Notes: generated by a model from the letters alone, not told the origin. DNA of 63,733 nucleotides from Acidobacteriota bacterium (GCA_003225075.1 QIAP01000071.1:1-63733), one strand, 5' to 3'. Numbered from the stretch's first letter, positions 1-9,485 are shown. Made by a program: numbers and translations.

Positions 1-415
1 CCAACGACCATCAAAGAATTCTGCGCCGTTAGGCCCTCACAAATGCGATTTGATTCTTGTGGTTCTGGGAATTATAGCCCAGCAACAGCAAACTTCACTG
101 TCAAGTGCTTCACCGCGAACAACGAAAAGTAACCCCCAACGATCTGTGCCGCCAGCTTTACAGGCGGAATTCAGCTATCTGCTCCGGCACCCCGGCGGAC
201 CTGTTCGAAAATACGCAAACTTGCCCGAGCGAGGATTGTCGCAGGTTTCTGCACTTATCGGCTTTTAATTCCATGCTGCCAACCCTAAGTAAGCGGTAGG
301 GGGTCGTCAGGGAGGTAAGAGTCCCAGAAGAGAGAAACAAAATCGGAACATGATGGATTAAAATAACAACCATTGGTCGGTAGAGAGAATCTTACCGGCT
401 ACCGAGGATCGTCCT
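1..415. other. Left-edge stretch with no recognised gene
   Basis: I see no gene I can support here. The reading frames present are short, overlap each other on both strands and have no convincing ribosome binding site. The stretch could hold the promoter of the small plus-strand gene that starts at 416, but I find no clear -35/-10 pair. Confidence 0.4.
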
Positions 416-772
416 ATGGTGCGTTGGATCGCTTTTGACGATGAGACTGCCGAAGCCGTCATTGGCAGATTTAAACGCGGGGCAGCGGAGATCCGTGAAG
501 GCGAGCAACCTCTGGAGGCAGCGCTCAGGTACGGCCGCCCTAGCCTTTTGATTCTGCCCGCGACCACTGCGGGAAGAGTTTTGTTGGTAAGCGTCGAGCC
601 CAAAAGCCGCGATACCTCAGGCACGATCACGCCCCAAGCCACATCGAAGACCCAGCCACAAGCGCCCCTTCGTTACCAGGCCGGCGGTTTTCTCGGCCTC
701 ACCGACGAACCTGTCTTCGAAGAGGAACCCCCGGCTCCCCCCAAAAAGAAGAGTAGAATTGTAGGCTTCTAG
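416..772 (+). CDS. Small protein of unknown function
   Basis: A 118-residue protein that I do not recognise. The ATG is preceded by GAGG eight bases upstream, which supports this start. There is no signal peptide or membrane segment. The first ~55 residues are a charged mixed alpha/beta region (MVRWIAFDDETAEAVIG) that could be a small fold. The C-terminal third is rich in Pro, Glu and Lys (EEEPPAPPKKK) and looks disordered. Its stop overlaps by a few bases the stop of the convergent gene on the other strand, so the two 3' ends share sequence. Function unknown. Confidence 0.55.
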   Translation: MVRWIAFDDETAEAVIGRFKRGAAEIREGEQPLEAALRYGRPSLLILPATTAGRVLLVSVEPKSRDTSGTITPQATSKTQPQAPLRYQAGGFLGLTDEPVFEEEPPAPPKKKSRIVGF

Positions 773-2454
773 AAAGTAAACGCGAACCCGCCTCGCACGG
801 CGCGCGCAGACTGCACCAGGTAAACGGTGCGGCCATCCTGCCCCATGACTGGAACATATCCTTGCGCCAGCAGGTTCCGTATTTCCACCAATGCTTCCAT
901 GCGGCACGGCAGGAAACCCGTACCCGGTATCGGCTGGCGAATAAAAACATTCAGGTAGGCGTCGGACTGTCCAGCAGAGGAATTGAACATATCGACTGGT
1001 GTCAGGCTCTGCCCACTGACCCACCGGTATGACGTAATCCAGCTAGTGTGGGCAACCGGTATTGTGCCGCTTAACTTGCCCGCGATTGCATGGCGTCGCT
1101 CCACAGCCAGCCATCGGCGAGCGTCCTGCAGGTCAACATCCGGCTTCGTGAGATCGAGGACACCGCCGTAGGCGTAATCGAGGGTAGCGGTGAGATCAGA
1201 TGCCAGCTTGCGTTGCAGCACTACTCGCATCCCGCGCGTATCTAAATCTTTGCCCTGATATGAAAACGTCCCCGAATAGAGGTCAGGTAATACCTCGCTG
1301 GTCGCTGCCATCTCCCCGACGCCGGTTAGTGACGGGTTCGAAACGTGGTCCGAATAGACCGCAACCTGCAAATTATTCTTGCCTAACCGGCGCGATAGGG
1401 AGACTTCCTGATGGTGTTCCCGTTGCAGTGAAGGCGCAAACCCAGTTATGGTCATTCGCGGTTCGGACTCGCTTAGATCTGCTGGCGCGGAATCGAATCC
1501 CTTTTCTAACCGTCCATCCGGTAAAGAGCTCGCATACTGGTATTCCAACACCGTGTTGGGTGAGAGATGCACGTCCGCCGATCCAAAAGGACGAAACGCA
1601 TTTACCCGGCCCATAAACTGTATGGTTTGCAATTCGCTGCCGAACTTGAGCTCCAGAACATTGCCAAAAGTAAAACTGTCTGATGTTGTAAGCGCCAGCG
1701 CCTGTAATGCAGCGTTGTGCAAATTCACATCCGGCGATGAAAGCCGCCGCATAGTGAGAGCCACTTGTGGCTCGGACCCATTGGCCAGTTTGTGCGAATA
1801 CGAAGTCCGCAGAACTGCCGTCGGAAGCCCGCTGCCATAACCTACGTTGCCTTGCAGCGCCACTGTGCCGGAGGAGAACAGCGAGTGCTCTACCGAGAAC
1901 CCCGTACTGATGTCCCGTGAACTGCCATAGCCTGCAGACTGCGAACCCGCCAGGAATGAAAGGCTGGCCTTCAACTCATGATCGTCGTTCTTGTCGCCCA
2001 GCGACGCCATAACCTGCGAACCGTCATCCAGCATTCGCAGAATCGGGCGATTGGATGTGGAGCGCAGCGTCCATTTCCAGTCGTCCTGATCCGCCGCCCC
2101 GCGCAGCGGTCCCAACTGCACCGCCTCGAAAAGGGTGTTCAGGGTGATGTTTACCAAGGCGTTGGAGCCTGCTCGCAAACCGACTCGTTCACGTAAGGCG
2201 GGAAGGAAAGAAGGGGCGGAAACCCTGATGCTGTAAACCCCGGGAATTAATCCCGCGGCGGAATAAAAACCCCGCTCGTCGGTGAACACTTTGAGGTCTC
2301 GCGCCGCTGAGCCGAGAATTTCCACCAGAGCGCCCATTTGCGGGACGCCTCCGGCGTTGCGGACGTATCCCGAGATGGCACCCGGCGTCACTGCAGCCGA
2401 TGCCGGGAGCACCAAGCCCAGCGCGACTACGAAGAATCCGAGCTTACGGAACAT
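769..2454 (-). CDS. Secreted carboxypeptidase-regulatory-like, beta-rich envelope protein
   Basis: About 561 residues from the ATG at 2454, chosen over an in-frame start ten codons upstream because GAGG lies about eight bases before it and the signal peptide (MFRKLGFFVVALGLVLPASA) begins there. After cleavage comes a CarboxypepD_reg-like domain (about residues 20-110: GAISGYVRNAGGVPQMGALVEI, then 'FTDERGFYSAAGLIPGVYSIRV'), a beta-sandwich usually found at the N-terminus of TonB-dependent outer-membrane proteins in Acidobacteria. The rest alternates polar and hydrophobic residues in the way of beta-strands and ends in an aromatic residue (GGFAFTF), which suggests an outer-membrane barrel. It is shorter than typical TonB receptors (about 1,000 residues) and I see no clear plug domain. 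Transported substrate unknown. It lies just downstream of the GWxTD gene and may share its transcript. Confidence 0.7.
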   Translation of the reverse strand: MFRKLGFFVVALGLVLPASAAVTPGAISGYVRNAGGVPQMGALVEILGSAARDLKVFTDERGFYSAAGLIPGVYSIRVSAPSFLPALRERVGLRAGSNALVNITLNTLFEAVQLGPLRGAADQDDWKWTLRSTSNRPILRMLDDGSQVMASLGDKNDDHELKASLSFLAGSQSAGYGSSRDISTGFSVEHSLFSSGTVALQGNVGYGSGLPTAVLRTSYSHKLANGSEPQVALTMRRLSSPDVNLHNAALQALALTTSDSFTFGNVLELKFGSELQTIQFMGRVNAFRPFGSADVHLSPNTVLEYQYASSLPDGRLEKGFDSAPADLSESEPRMTITGFAPSLQREHHQEVSLSRRLGKNNLQVAVYSDHVSNPSLTGVGEMAATSEVLPDLYSGTFSYQGKDLDTRGMRVVLQRKLASDLTATLDYAYGGVLDLTKPDVDLQDARRWLAVERRHAIAGKLSGTIPVAHTSWITSYRWVSGQSLTPVDMFNSSAGQSDAYLNVFIRQPIPGTGFLPCRMEALVEIRNLLAQGYVPVMGQDGRTVYLVQSARAVRGGFAFTF

Positions 2455-2483
2455 TTGCCTACCTCGCGCGATCGAAACCAGCA

Positions 2484-4211
2484 CTATTCCACAGCAAATG
2501 TAACCGACGGATCTACCATCTGCTTGGAGATGTTGTCGTTTACCTTGATCTGGATACGGTAAGTTCCAGGCTGCAGATTGGCAGCCGCCAAGCTCTTTTC
2601 CAGAGTTACCTGGTCTCCAACATTGCCCATGCTGTCGGTAGATTCCACTGTGTGCACCACTGACTTGTTGGTAGCAATACTGGTCACGTTGTATTCGATT
2701 GTGGCCGAAGGCTTGTGCGTCTTGTCGTCCACCCCTAGGTTGTAGATCTGCATCCAGAAGTTCATTTTCTGGTTGCGCTTAAAGCTGATCGGCTTTCCAT
2801 CCGCCGTAGGAACTCGTGGCCGCACCTTGGTCGTCCCGATCACAAAGCTGCCGGTGCCCACGTTCTTTGATGGCACTGGCTCCATCTGATCGGCCACAAT
2901 AAGCGAAGACGCCGATAAATGATCGTCACTGAACTCCGGCACCATTACGCCCTTGCTCCACGTTCCCACCCGATCACCGTTAACATCTTTCACGACGATA
3001 TCAAAACGATACCTGCCCGGTCGCAGTGGCAGCGCCTTCCAGTAGACCGACGAATTCTCCGTCGTCTTGGGTAATAGCTCCGTCGGAACGTCGACTTGCA
3101 CGGTGTCTTCAAAAGTCTGCGCAATGCGTCCCGAGAGGGTGCTTACTCGCCCGAAGATGTTTACCGTTCCGCGCTGTATGCCGTCCTTGTTCTGGAAAGT
3201 AATGTCGCGGTTCTTTATCTGCAGGGTCACCGGAACCAGCACCGTATCGCCAGTCACTCTCACGAAGTCAGCCCGCACATCGAAGGGCATCAAGTTCATA
3301 TTAATCTTGTGGCTTACCACTTCTTCCAGGTCTTTGAACTTTACTGCCGGTGGCCGGTTCAGCTTCGCATATTGTTCCAAACGGTCGAATTCCTTCGACT
3401 GCATGTCATGGTTGAACGGGCTGGCGCCCAGTCTCTCAACCCCGCCTTGGGTAAAGCGGCTGGCCTTATTGGCTATGCCCATTTGTTCATAGAGGGTCAA
3501 CCCGGCATTTGGGGTATATAGCAGCGCGTCCTTCTCGGACCTGTCCATCGTCATGTGGTAATCACCGCACATACAGTTATCCACAAATTCGACGATGACC
3601 TCCTGGCCGATGCCCTCCAGATAGCGGTAACGCCACTGCTCAAAAGGAAAGGTGGATGTCTCTCCGCCACCTTCTTCCATAGGACGTTGGTAGCTGCCGC
3701 CTGCAGGATGCGATTCAATTTCATCCGCCGGGCCATACATGATGTAGATCTTGCCGCGATCAGTCTTCCAGCCGGGGATGCCGGCGGCAAAATGCTCGTT
3801 GGCGTACGCGATGCGACGGTAGTGCTCGTCTTTAAATTCGTTTTCCGCAGTATCCGGCGTTGGATCGCGGCGTTGCCAGAAAGCCTCGATGAATTGCTCG
3901 CGCTCTTCCTCGTTCGAGAGTTGTTTGAAAGTTGCGCGCTCTTCGTCCGAGATAATCCAGCGCACATCCTCGTCCAACCATTTCTTATCCTGCTTACTCA
4001 GCTCAATCTTAAGCGACTTGGCATTTTGCTTTTTTTGTTTTTCATTGATCGGACGTTTGAGAGGATCGGTTTCCTGGGATTTGTCGGAAGTCCCCTGGTC
4101 GGCGGCCGATTTATCTTGCTGCGCAACCGCAGAAGACTTTGCCGACCAGACCAATATGGTTAGAAAAGCTAATGCGAAAAAGAAACGGAAAAATGAACCT
4201 ACCCGGAACAT
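2484..4211 (-). CDS. GWxTD-domain secreted protein
   Basis: About 575 residues from the ATG at 4211, where a signal peptide begins (MFRVGSFFRFFFALAFLTI). The in-frame start 20 codons upstream would bury that signal. The GWxTD signature is visible as GWKTDRGKIYIMYGP near residue 150, followed by a conserved 'FEQWRYRYLEGIG' stretch. The N-terminal mature part is highly charged (KSQETDPLKRPINEKQKK). The C-terminal half is beta-rich with three repeated strand-rich blocks. GWxTD proteins are widespread in Acidobacteria and Bacteroidetes; their biochemical role is not established, though they are thought to act at the envelope. The downstream gene begins about 30 bases after this stop, so the two are probably co-transcribed. 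Confidence 0.85.
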   Translation of the reverse strand: MFRVGSFFRFFFALAFLTILVWSAKSSAVAQQDKSAADQGTSDKSQETDPLKRPINEKQKKQNAKSLKIELSKQDKKWLDEDVRWIISDEERATFKQLSNEEEREQFIEAFWQRRDPTPDTAENEFKDEHYRRIAYANEHFAAGIPGWKTDRGKIYIMYGPADEIESHPAGGSYQRPMEEGGGETSTFPFEQWRYRYLEGIGQEVIVEFVDNCMCGDYHMTMDRSEKDALLYTPNAGLTLYEQMGIANKASRFTQGGVERLGASPFNHDMQSKEFDRLEQYAKLNRPPAVKFKDLEEVVSHKINMNLMPFDVRADFVRVTGDTVLVPVTLQIKNRDITFQNKDGIQRGTVNIFGRVSTLSGRIAQTFEDTVQVDVPTELLPKTTENSSVYWKALPLRPGRYRFDIVVKDVNGDRVGTWSKGVMVPEFSDDHLSASSLIVADQMEPVPSKNVGTGSFVIGTTKVRPRVPTADGKPISFKRNQKMNFWMQIYNLGVDDKTHKPSATIEYNVTSIATNKSVVHTVESTDSMGNVGDQVTLEKSLAAANLQPGTYRIQIKVNDNISKQMVDPSVTFAVE

Positions 4212-4702
4212 AATGGGGGCACCCCTCAAAGACACGCTGGTCTCACAATTGTATGTATTTGGACGCAGCAAGGCAAGGCAGCCGTCCCTGATAAATCACT
4301 TCCGCCCCTCCCCAAGACCCCTCCAACTCGAGGCGGGCGCCCAGTGGAATCGCAGGCGGCCAGGGCTGCCCTCTCTGGGCTTATGTCCCCTCTATTGGCT
4401 CCTGTTACAGGGGTTAGCGACTTGGTTCATCCCGCGCCGGATTACAAGATATAATCAGTTATAGTTTCGAGATTCCCGGCTGCGCGTTCCTGTGGCGATT
4501 AACCCGTTCCTGCAAGGCGTTTGGAACTTTCCCGAGGTCGGCACCGTATCTGCTGAGGTGCACCCGGTCACCCTGATGCTGGGGCTTGAGGGAATTCCTG
4601 CAGTGAAAACGGCCGTATGCGGATAGCATCAGTGAGCGGAAGCTGAGTATTTTGGGGCCAAGTGGCTCTCGTTCTGCCCCGATCTTGTTGTGACAGGGAA
4701 GC
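4212..4702. promoter_or_regulatory. Divergent intergenic region
   Basis: About 490 bases separate two divergently transcribed genes, so both promoters should be here. An exact TATAAT hexamer lies at 4450-4455, in the direction of the plus-strand adaptor gene, but no good -35 box sits 16-18 bases upstream of it; TTGGTT at 4422-4427 is too far. The long distance from this hexamer to the ATG at 4703 would give a leader of about 240 bases. I see no gene or clear riboswitch in it. Confidence 0.3.
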
Positions 4703-6115
4703 ATGAAGACTTGGAAAAAAATCGCAATCGGCGTTGCTGTAGCCGTTCTTCTTTTGGCGATTGTGGGATTCACCGTCTACCAGAGCCACAAGAACCTGGT
4801 TACGGTGCAGACCGGTGTCGCACAACGCCAAAACCTGTCGTCTGTCGTGAGCGCATCGGGCGAGATCAAACCCAAGACGTACGTCAATATCGGTGCTAAC
4901 GCCTTCGGCAAGATCGTAAAGCTCTACGTAAAAGAAGGCGACCGCGTCAAGAAAGGACAATTGCTCGCACAACTGGAAAACGTGCAGTCGGGTGCCGACG
5001 TCGCTGCCACGCGGGCTTCGCTTGAGGCCGCTCGGACCGACGCCGTTGCCGCCGACGCTGGACTCAAGACTGCCATGGCCGATTTGAATCGAGCCAAAGC
5101 TGATGCGGAACGCACGAGGCTGGACTGGGAACGCGCCCAGGGTCTCTTCAAGGAAGCCTTAATCGCAAAATCGGAATACGACTCTCGCAAAGCCGCGTGG
5201 GAAAGTGCGCAAGCCGGGTTAGCGCAGGCGGAAGCGCGTATCGCGCAGAATAAGGCCCAGTCGGATTCCGCCGAGCGGCACATTTCGCAAAATCGCGCTA
5301 CCTTGACTCACGCTTCCGACGTGCTTCAGAAAACCACTTACCAGGCGCCGTTCGACGGCATGATCACCAACCTGCCGGTCCGCGAAGGCGAGACGGTTGT
5401 CATCGGAATTCAGAATTCGCCGGGCAGCACGCTGATGACGATTGCCGACATGTCAGTGATCACCGCCGAAGTTAAAGTGGACGAAACGGACATCGTCAAC
5501 GTGAATATGGGACAGCCCGCAGAAGTCACCGTTGATGCAATCCCGAAAACAGTCTTTCACGGCATCGTTACTGAGATTGGTAACAACGCCATGGTCCGTT
5601 CCACCGGCCTTGCCACCGCGCAGCAAACCAGCACCAGCCAGGAAGCAAAAGACTTCAAGGTGGTGGTTACCGTGCAGGACCCGCCCCAGGACTTGCGCCC
5701 CGGCCTCTCCGCCACGGCCAAGATTACGACAGCGACGCGAAAGAACGCGTTGACCATTCCCATTCAAGCGCTGACTGTCCGCCGCCAGTCGGACTTGGTA
5801 AACAAGAATGATCAGAAGGGTTCAGATAAGAACTCTGTTGAAGCTGCGGCGCCGCGCAGCGACGTTTCCAAAGGAGACAAAGACAAGAAGGATCAGGAAC
5901 TCCAGGGCGTCTTCATCATTCGAAACAAGAAAGCGGAGTTCATTTCCGTAGAGACGGGGGTTGCCGACACCACGGACATCGAGGTCCTGAAGGGCTTGCA
6001 GGAGGGCGACCAGATCATCACCGGCAGTTACAAGGTTTTGCGCACCGTACGCCCCGGCGCTAGCGTCAAAGTGGACAACTCGGCCCCCAAGAAGGAAGAC
6101 GAAGAAGGCTCATAA
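4703..6115 (+). CDS. MacA/HlyD-type periplasmic adaptor subunit
   Basis: A 470-residue membrane-fusion protein of the MacA type: it links an inner-membrane transporter to an outer-membrane exit duct. There is one N-terminal membrane anchor (residues 5-26, IAIGVAVAVLLLAIVGFTVY), a first half-lipoyl strand set (residues 40-95, 'VSASGEIKPKTYVNIGA'), a long alpha-helical coiled-coil hairpin (about residues 100-200, Ala/Glu/Lys rich), the second lipoyl half (TYQAPFDGMITNLPVREGE), then beta-barrel and membrane-proximal domains. A charged Lys/Asp insert near residue 390 (SKGDKDKKDQE) looks like a flexible loop. RBS AGGGAAGC precedes the ATG. The ABC ATPase gene follows after about 120 bases; no permease is adjacent. 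Confidence 0.88.
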   Translation: MKTWKKIAIGVAVAVLLLAIVGFTVYQSHKNLVTVQTGVAQRQNLSSVVSASGEIKPKTYVNIGANAFGKIVKLYVKEGDRVKKGQLLAQLENVQSGADVAATRASLEAARTDAVAADAGLKTAMADLNRAKADAERTRLDWERAQGLFKEALIAKSEYDSRKAAWESAQAGLAQAEARIAQNKAQSDSAERHISQNRATLTHASDVLQKTTYQAPFDGMITNLPVREGETVVIGIQNSPGSTLMTIADMSVITAEVKVDETDIVNVNMGQPAEVTVDAIPKTVFHGIVTEIGNNAMVRSTGLATAQQTSTSQEAKDFKVVVTVQDPPQDLRPGLSATAKITTATRKNALTIPIQALTVRRQSDLVNKNDQKGSDKNSVEAAAPRSDVSKGDKDKKDQELQGVFIIRNKKAEFISVETGVADTTDIEVLKGLQEGDQIITGSYKVLRTVRPGASVKVDNSAPKKEDEEGS

Positions 6116-6238
6116 CATTGGCCAGCGTGACTCGTCCAATAGACAGCCCGGCGGGAGCGCTGTTAAGTACGGCTAACTAGGAATTCGAAGCGGGCGGGTA
6201 TCCACCAGGCAATGAATAAGGACGACAAGGAGCAGAGC

Positions 6239-6988
6239 ATGGCAACCGCAGAGATAATCAGCATCCACCAGCCCGTGGTTGGGGCACCGCCAGAGTCGTG
6301 CATGATCTCGACCGAGGATCTCTGGAAAACCTACGACATGGGTTCCGAACAGCAGGTCCATGCCCTGCGCGGTGTCACTTTGCGCATTCAGCGCAACGAA
6401 TACGTCGCAATCATGGGTCCCAGCGGGTCAGGAAAATCTACCTTGATGAATCTGATCGGCTGCCTCGACACCCCCAGCCAGGGACGTTACTGGCTCAACA
6501 GCCAGCTGGTGAGCGAATTGGACGACGATGAGCTGGCGCGCATTCGGAATAAAGAAATTGGATTCGTTTTTCAGACTTTCAATCTGCTCGCGCGCGCCAC
6601 CGCCCTGCACAATGTCGAGTTGCCGCTGATCTACGCTGGTATTCCAGCGGAGGAACGAGTCGAACGCGCCAAGGATGCATTGCGATCTGTGGGCATGGAG
6701 GAGCGCATGACGCACAAGCCCAACGAGCTCTCCGGCGGGCAGCGGCAAAGAGTTGCGATTGCGCGCGCACTGGTCAACAAACCGTCAATCATTTTGGCCG
6801 ACGAACCTACAGGAAACCTGGATTCGCAGACCGGTCTGGAAATCATGGCATTGTTGGACCGGCTGCACGCTGGGGGAAATACTATCGTCCTGGTCACCCA
6901 CGAGCACGACATCGCCGAGTATGCCCACCGGGTGATCCACATTAAGGACGGCGTGATCGAGAGAGATGAGGTCAAAGTGCGCCGGTAA
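6239..6988 (+). CDS. MacB/LolD-type ABC transporter ATP-binding protein
   Basis: About 249 residues from the ATG at 6239, which has AAGGAG seven bases upstream; an in-frame ATG at 6212 lacks a binding site. All nucleotide-binding motifs are present: Walker [14 protein letters not shown]-loop VFQTFNLL, signature [15 protein letters not shown], Walker [14 protein letters not shown] and the H-loop VTHEHD. The sequence is closest to the LolD/MacB/FtsE class, which powers mechanotransmission permeases rather than classical importers. With the adaptor upstream it should form two parts of a tripartite efflux pump, but the permease is missing here. A FtsX/MacB-type permease is encoded alone about 44 kb away at 50.9-52.1 kb. 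Confidence 0.9.
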   Translation: MATAEIISIHQPVVGAPPESCMISTEDLWKTYDMGSEQQVHALRGVTLRIQRNEYVAIMGPSGSGKSTLMNLIGCLDTPSQGRYWLNSQLVSELDDDELARIRNKEIGFVFQTFNLLARATALHNVELPLIYAGIPAEERVERAKDALRSVGMEERMTHKPNELSGGQRQRVAIARALVNKPSIILADEPTGNLDSQTGLEIMALLDRLHAGGNTIVLVTHEHDIAEYAHRVIHIKDGVIERDEVKVRR

Positions 6989-7013
6989 TCGCCGATTGCT
7001 TACGTCAGTTTTG

Positions 7014-7041
7014 AAGCGCCCAGCCGAATGACTGGGCGCTT
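7014..7041 (+). terminator. Rho-independent terminator after the ABC ATPase
   Basis: A perfect 10-bp stem (AAGCGCCCAG / CTGGGCGCTT) with an 8-base loop is followed by TCATTTTC. It lies about 25 bases after the ATPase stop and ends the adaptor-ATPase transcript, which supports the absence of a co-transcribed permease. Confidence 0.85.
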
Positions 7042-7079
7042 TCATTTTCGATCGGCATTTTTATTGACGGAGACCCCAC

Positions 7080-7946
7080 TTAATGGTGAATCCCACGGCG
7101 TTTTTGCCATCCCGGATAGAGCTCACCAATCGAGTAGGTTGCGCCCACGAACACATGACGATGTGGACCACCCGAGGTGAGTCCGGCTTCAAAACCCCCG
7201 TCAACCACCAAGCGCGGAGTAACTGTGTAAGTTAGCGCCCATAGGGATGAAATGAAAGCGGGTGTAGTTCGCTCAAGCCGGGTGTCCCCATAAAACTCGC
7301 CGGTGAACTGAAGCCTCCCATGAAGGGGGTGAGAAAATGCCAGATTAAGTTGATAATTTCGGTCGAAGCCGTTAAGGTTCTCGCGGCCGATCAGGAAGTG
7401 GGTGACGTTGAAGTCAAAATGCAGGCCTGCGATGTCTTTACTCGCCAGAAAAGTAAATGAATGATCCACGCGTCCCGTCCCGAGACCATTTTTCTGGCTG
7501 GCTGACGGAAATTTAATTGCATAGCCGAAGGATAGCGTCGGCACTCGCCTGGTCTGCTTATATATCCGCACTTGTGGACCGATCCAGTTATCCCCAACTC
7601 CGCTATGCGTGCCGTTTGCATCCTCCTGTGAGAGAAACGACGTGGTGTTCCAGCGAAGCTCAACGTCACATAGCAACCCGAATTTCAGAAGTCCACCCAG
7701 TGAATTTTGATTTGCCATTCCCTGCGGCCAAGCTGTATCCCAGCCGTACTCAAGTTCCAATACGCCGTATTGCGTAATGTCGGCGGGGTTAGCGACAGTT
7801 GGCCGGTTTGGATTCGCGACGATTGCATCTGGGTAGCACCCGGTCTGCTTACCCATCCATTGCGCCATTACGAGGCTGCTGGCAGCAAGCGATACCATGA
7901 TGCTCCACATCACGTGGCGGACCACACGGTAAACTGCGTCATCCAT
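7080..7946 (-). CDS. Outer-membrane beta-barrel protein (phenol-degradation MetA-like transporter)
   Basis: A 288-residue secreted protein. Residues 10-28 form a signal peptide (HVMWSIMVSLAASSLVMA). The rest consists of alternating-residue beta-strands with repeated 'F-x-F-x-V' patterns and a glycine-aromatic rhythm. It resembles the 'MetA pathway of phenol degradation / putative transporter' family, which form small outer-membrane barrels. The barrel would run from 'ITQYGVLELEYGW' to 'HVFVGATYSIGELYPGW'. The plus-strand terminator separates it from the ABC genes. Its substrate cannot be told from sequence. The second outer-membrane protein of this window (56.5 kb) has the same general design. 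Confidence 0.65.
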   Translation of the reverse strand: MDDAVYRVVRHVMWSIMVSLAASSLVMAQWMGKQTGCYPDAIVANPNRPTVANPADITQYGVLELEYGWDTAWPQGMANQNSLGGLLKFGLLCDVELRWNTTSFLSQEDANGTHSGVGDNWIGPQVRIYKQTRRVPTLSFGYAIKFPSASQKNGLGTGRVDHSFTFLASKDIAGLHFDFNVTHFLIGRENLNGFDRNYQLNLAFSHPLHGRLQFTGEFYGDTRLERTTPAFISSLWALTYTVTPRLVVDGGFEAGLTSGGPHRHVFVGATYSIGELYPGWQKRRGIHH

Positions 7947-8000
7947 TCTTGTTAAGAGTATCCAAACGCTCGCATCTATAGTCAGTTGATTCTGAAGTGA

Positions 8001-8494
8001 TTACTGGGCCGGCCTGGAATTTTCCTTATGCGGAGGGGAAGGCTTCTCGTCGTGCGCGGAAATCTCACCCGCGACCGGGATTTCAGTCCGTTCCCAGTGT
8101 TCTGTCACTACCAGTCTCTCGACTCGGCGCCGAATTTGATCCCTGATTTGCCTCACCGCCTCAAGCGGTCTCTCCTTGGGATCCGGTAGCGGCCAATCTT
8201 CCCGACGCGCACGGGAACGATTGGACAAGCCTCACCGCAACCCATGGTTATCAAAAGATTCGCCTCACGGGCGAGGTCCTCCGTCAGACGTCGAGGAGTC
8301 GCCTGCGCTACGTCGATTCCAACCTCGCGCATGACAATGATAACTTCCGGCTGGACATACTCAGCGGGTTGAGTTCCCGCGGAAACAGCACGGGCGGCTG
8401 CTGGATTGGCGAGCGCATTGAAGAATGCTGCTGCCATTTGGGAGTGCCCCGCGTTATGAACACAAGCGAAGAGAACAGTCTTTGTGTCTGACAC
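8001..8494 (-). pseudogene. arsC: Thioredoxin-type arsenate reductase, frameshifted
   Basis: A low-molecular-weight-phosphatase-fold arsenate reductase. Start GTG at 8494, with AAGGTGGG just upstream. The P-loop reads CVHNAGHSQM, where the family has Cys-x5-Arg: the phosphate-binding Arg is His. The second redox cysteines are in 'MGCGEACPIVP'. After this the frame breaks at about 8211-8213, and the expected C-terminus (ARREDWPLPDPKERPLEA) continues in another frame to 8001. One missing base explains it. Loss of both frame and catalytic Arg argues for real decay, although the indel alone could be a sequencing error. No arsR or arsenite pump is adjacent. Confidence 0.7.
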
Positions 8495-8514
8495 GGTCCC
8501 CACCTTGCTGAGGA

Positions 8515-8528
8515 GTATACGAGTATAC
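8515..8528. promoter_or_regulatory. Palindromic operator-like site upstream of arsC
   Basis: GTATACgaGTATAC, two palindromic hexamers two bases apart, lies 21-34 bases before the arsC start codon. It has the size and position of a repressor operator in a metal or arsenic promoter; no regulator gene is in the window, so this is inference. Confidence 0.35.
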
Positions 8529-8641
8529 CTGGGAGACGTACCGAGGTCGGAGGGAAGAGCCTCGAAGAGTGCCACCAATTAAGAGAAAGAGAGGAGCCCC
8601 GCCGGGCAAGGCCACTCCCTCTACGGAATAACGATGCTCAT

Positions 8642-9091
8642 CTATGCAGCCAAAGTGTCCCTCATTGACTTAACTTTGTCATGCGCTCGGCGGATGCCTT
8701 CTGCCTGGCGACGGACGATCATTTGCACCTCGGATGGTAGCGAGGCGTTCAGGGCTTTCTCATAGGCTTCCTTGGCGCTGTCCTCGCCCTGTTCAACCGA
8801 TTCCAGAATAGTGTGGTCGCCGCCTCCAAGATTCGCTTTAGTGTCGATCCAGGCTCTATGCATTGCGCCAGCAACCGATCCCGATTCCTTTTTGCCGGGC
8901 TTGCCGAGGCGCGCCAACTCAGCCTCCAATTCCCGGGCAAAACGGCCGCGTTCGACGCTTTGTTCCGCAAAGAAGGCCTTTAAGTCGGGCCGTTTGACGT
9001 GCTCGGCCGCGTCTTTGTATCCCTTTTCCCCATCCCGGCAGGTTTCAATTAAGGTCTCAAGCACACTGATAGGATCATCTTGGTTCATCAT
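8642..9091 (-). CDS. PA2169-type four-helix-bundle protein (DUF2383)
   Basis: A 149-residue soluble, almost all-helical protein of the PA2169/DUF2383 family, related in fold to ferritin-like bundles. Helix 1 carries 'VLETLIETCRDGEKGYKDAAE', helix 2 'DLKAFFAEQSVERGRFARELE', helix 3 'HTILESVEQGEDSAKEAYEKAL' and helix 4 'VRRQAEGIRRAHDKVKSMRDTL'. The Glu/His spacing in the helices is like that of ferritin-like proteins, but whether it binds metal is not established. GGAGGTGCA sits directly before the tandem ATG-ATG; the second ATG at 9088 has the better spacing. Such genes often belong to stationary-phase or general stress regulons. Single-gene transcript. Confidence 0.85.
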   Translation of the reverse strand: MMNQDDPISVLETLIETCRDGEKGYKDAAEHVKRPDLKAFFAEQSVERGRFARELEAELARLGKPGKKESGSVAGAMHRAWIDTKANLGGGDHTILESVEQGEDSAKEAYEKALNASLPSEVQMIVRRQAEGIRRAHDKVKSMRDTLAA

Positions 9092-9189
9092 TGCACCTCC
9101 GGCGACTGAGATGCTTTATGCGCAACGGGGTTGTTCTCAAGGGGTTAGAAAATGAAATTCGCCCAATTTTGAGGAACTTGCAGTATCAG

Positions 9190-9279
9190 CTATCTCCGCA
9201 AATACATCCATGCGGCAAGAGCGATTAAGGCAACTGCAATAATCCATTTGACGAGTTGGTTTTCTTTTGGTTCGGCCAT
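9190..9279 (-). CDS. 29-residue single-pass membrane peptide
   Basis: A very short frame: MAEPKENQLVKWIIAVALIA continuing to LAAWMYLRR. A charged N-terminus, one membrane helix of about 18 residues and a positively charged tail give a clean N-in/C-out... or reverse topology that cannot be settled here. The upstream binding site is weak, so the call rests on composition and on the empty interval around it (9.1-9.5 kb). It sits between the DUF2383 gene and the PilZ gene, both on the same strand. Confidence 0.45.
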   Translation of the reverse strand: MAEPKENQLVKWIIAVALIALAAWMYLRR

Positions 9280-9485
9280 GAACAGAGCTTAGCCGAAATT
9301 CGCGTCATCGTCACCCGCAACCGCGCGGCTTGGCGAAAAAATTGTCTTCGTCGCACCGCCACGTCGCAAGGGTGCGGAATGACTCAACCGGTAGCTTCGG
9401 AATTCGAGTGCCGCGGGGCGGCAGTTGAACCGCAGAGTGGATTTAGTCCTGTCTAATGAGCTATTGGCACAGGGGTTGTTCCGGC

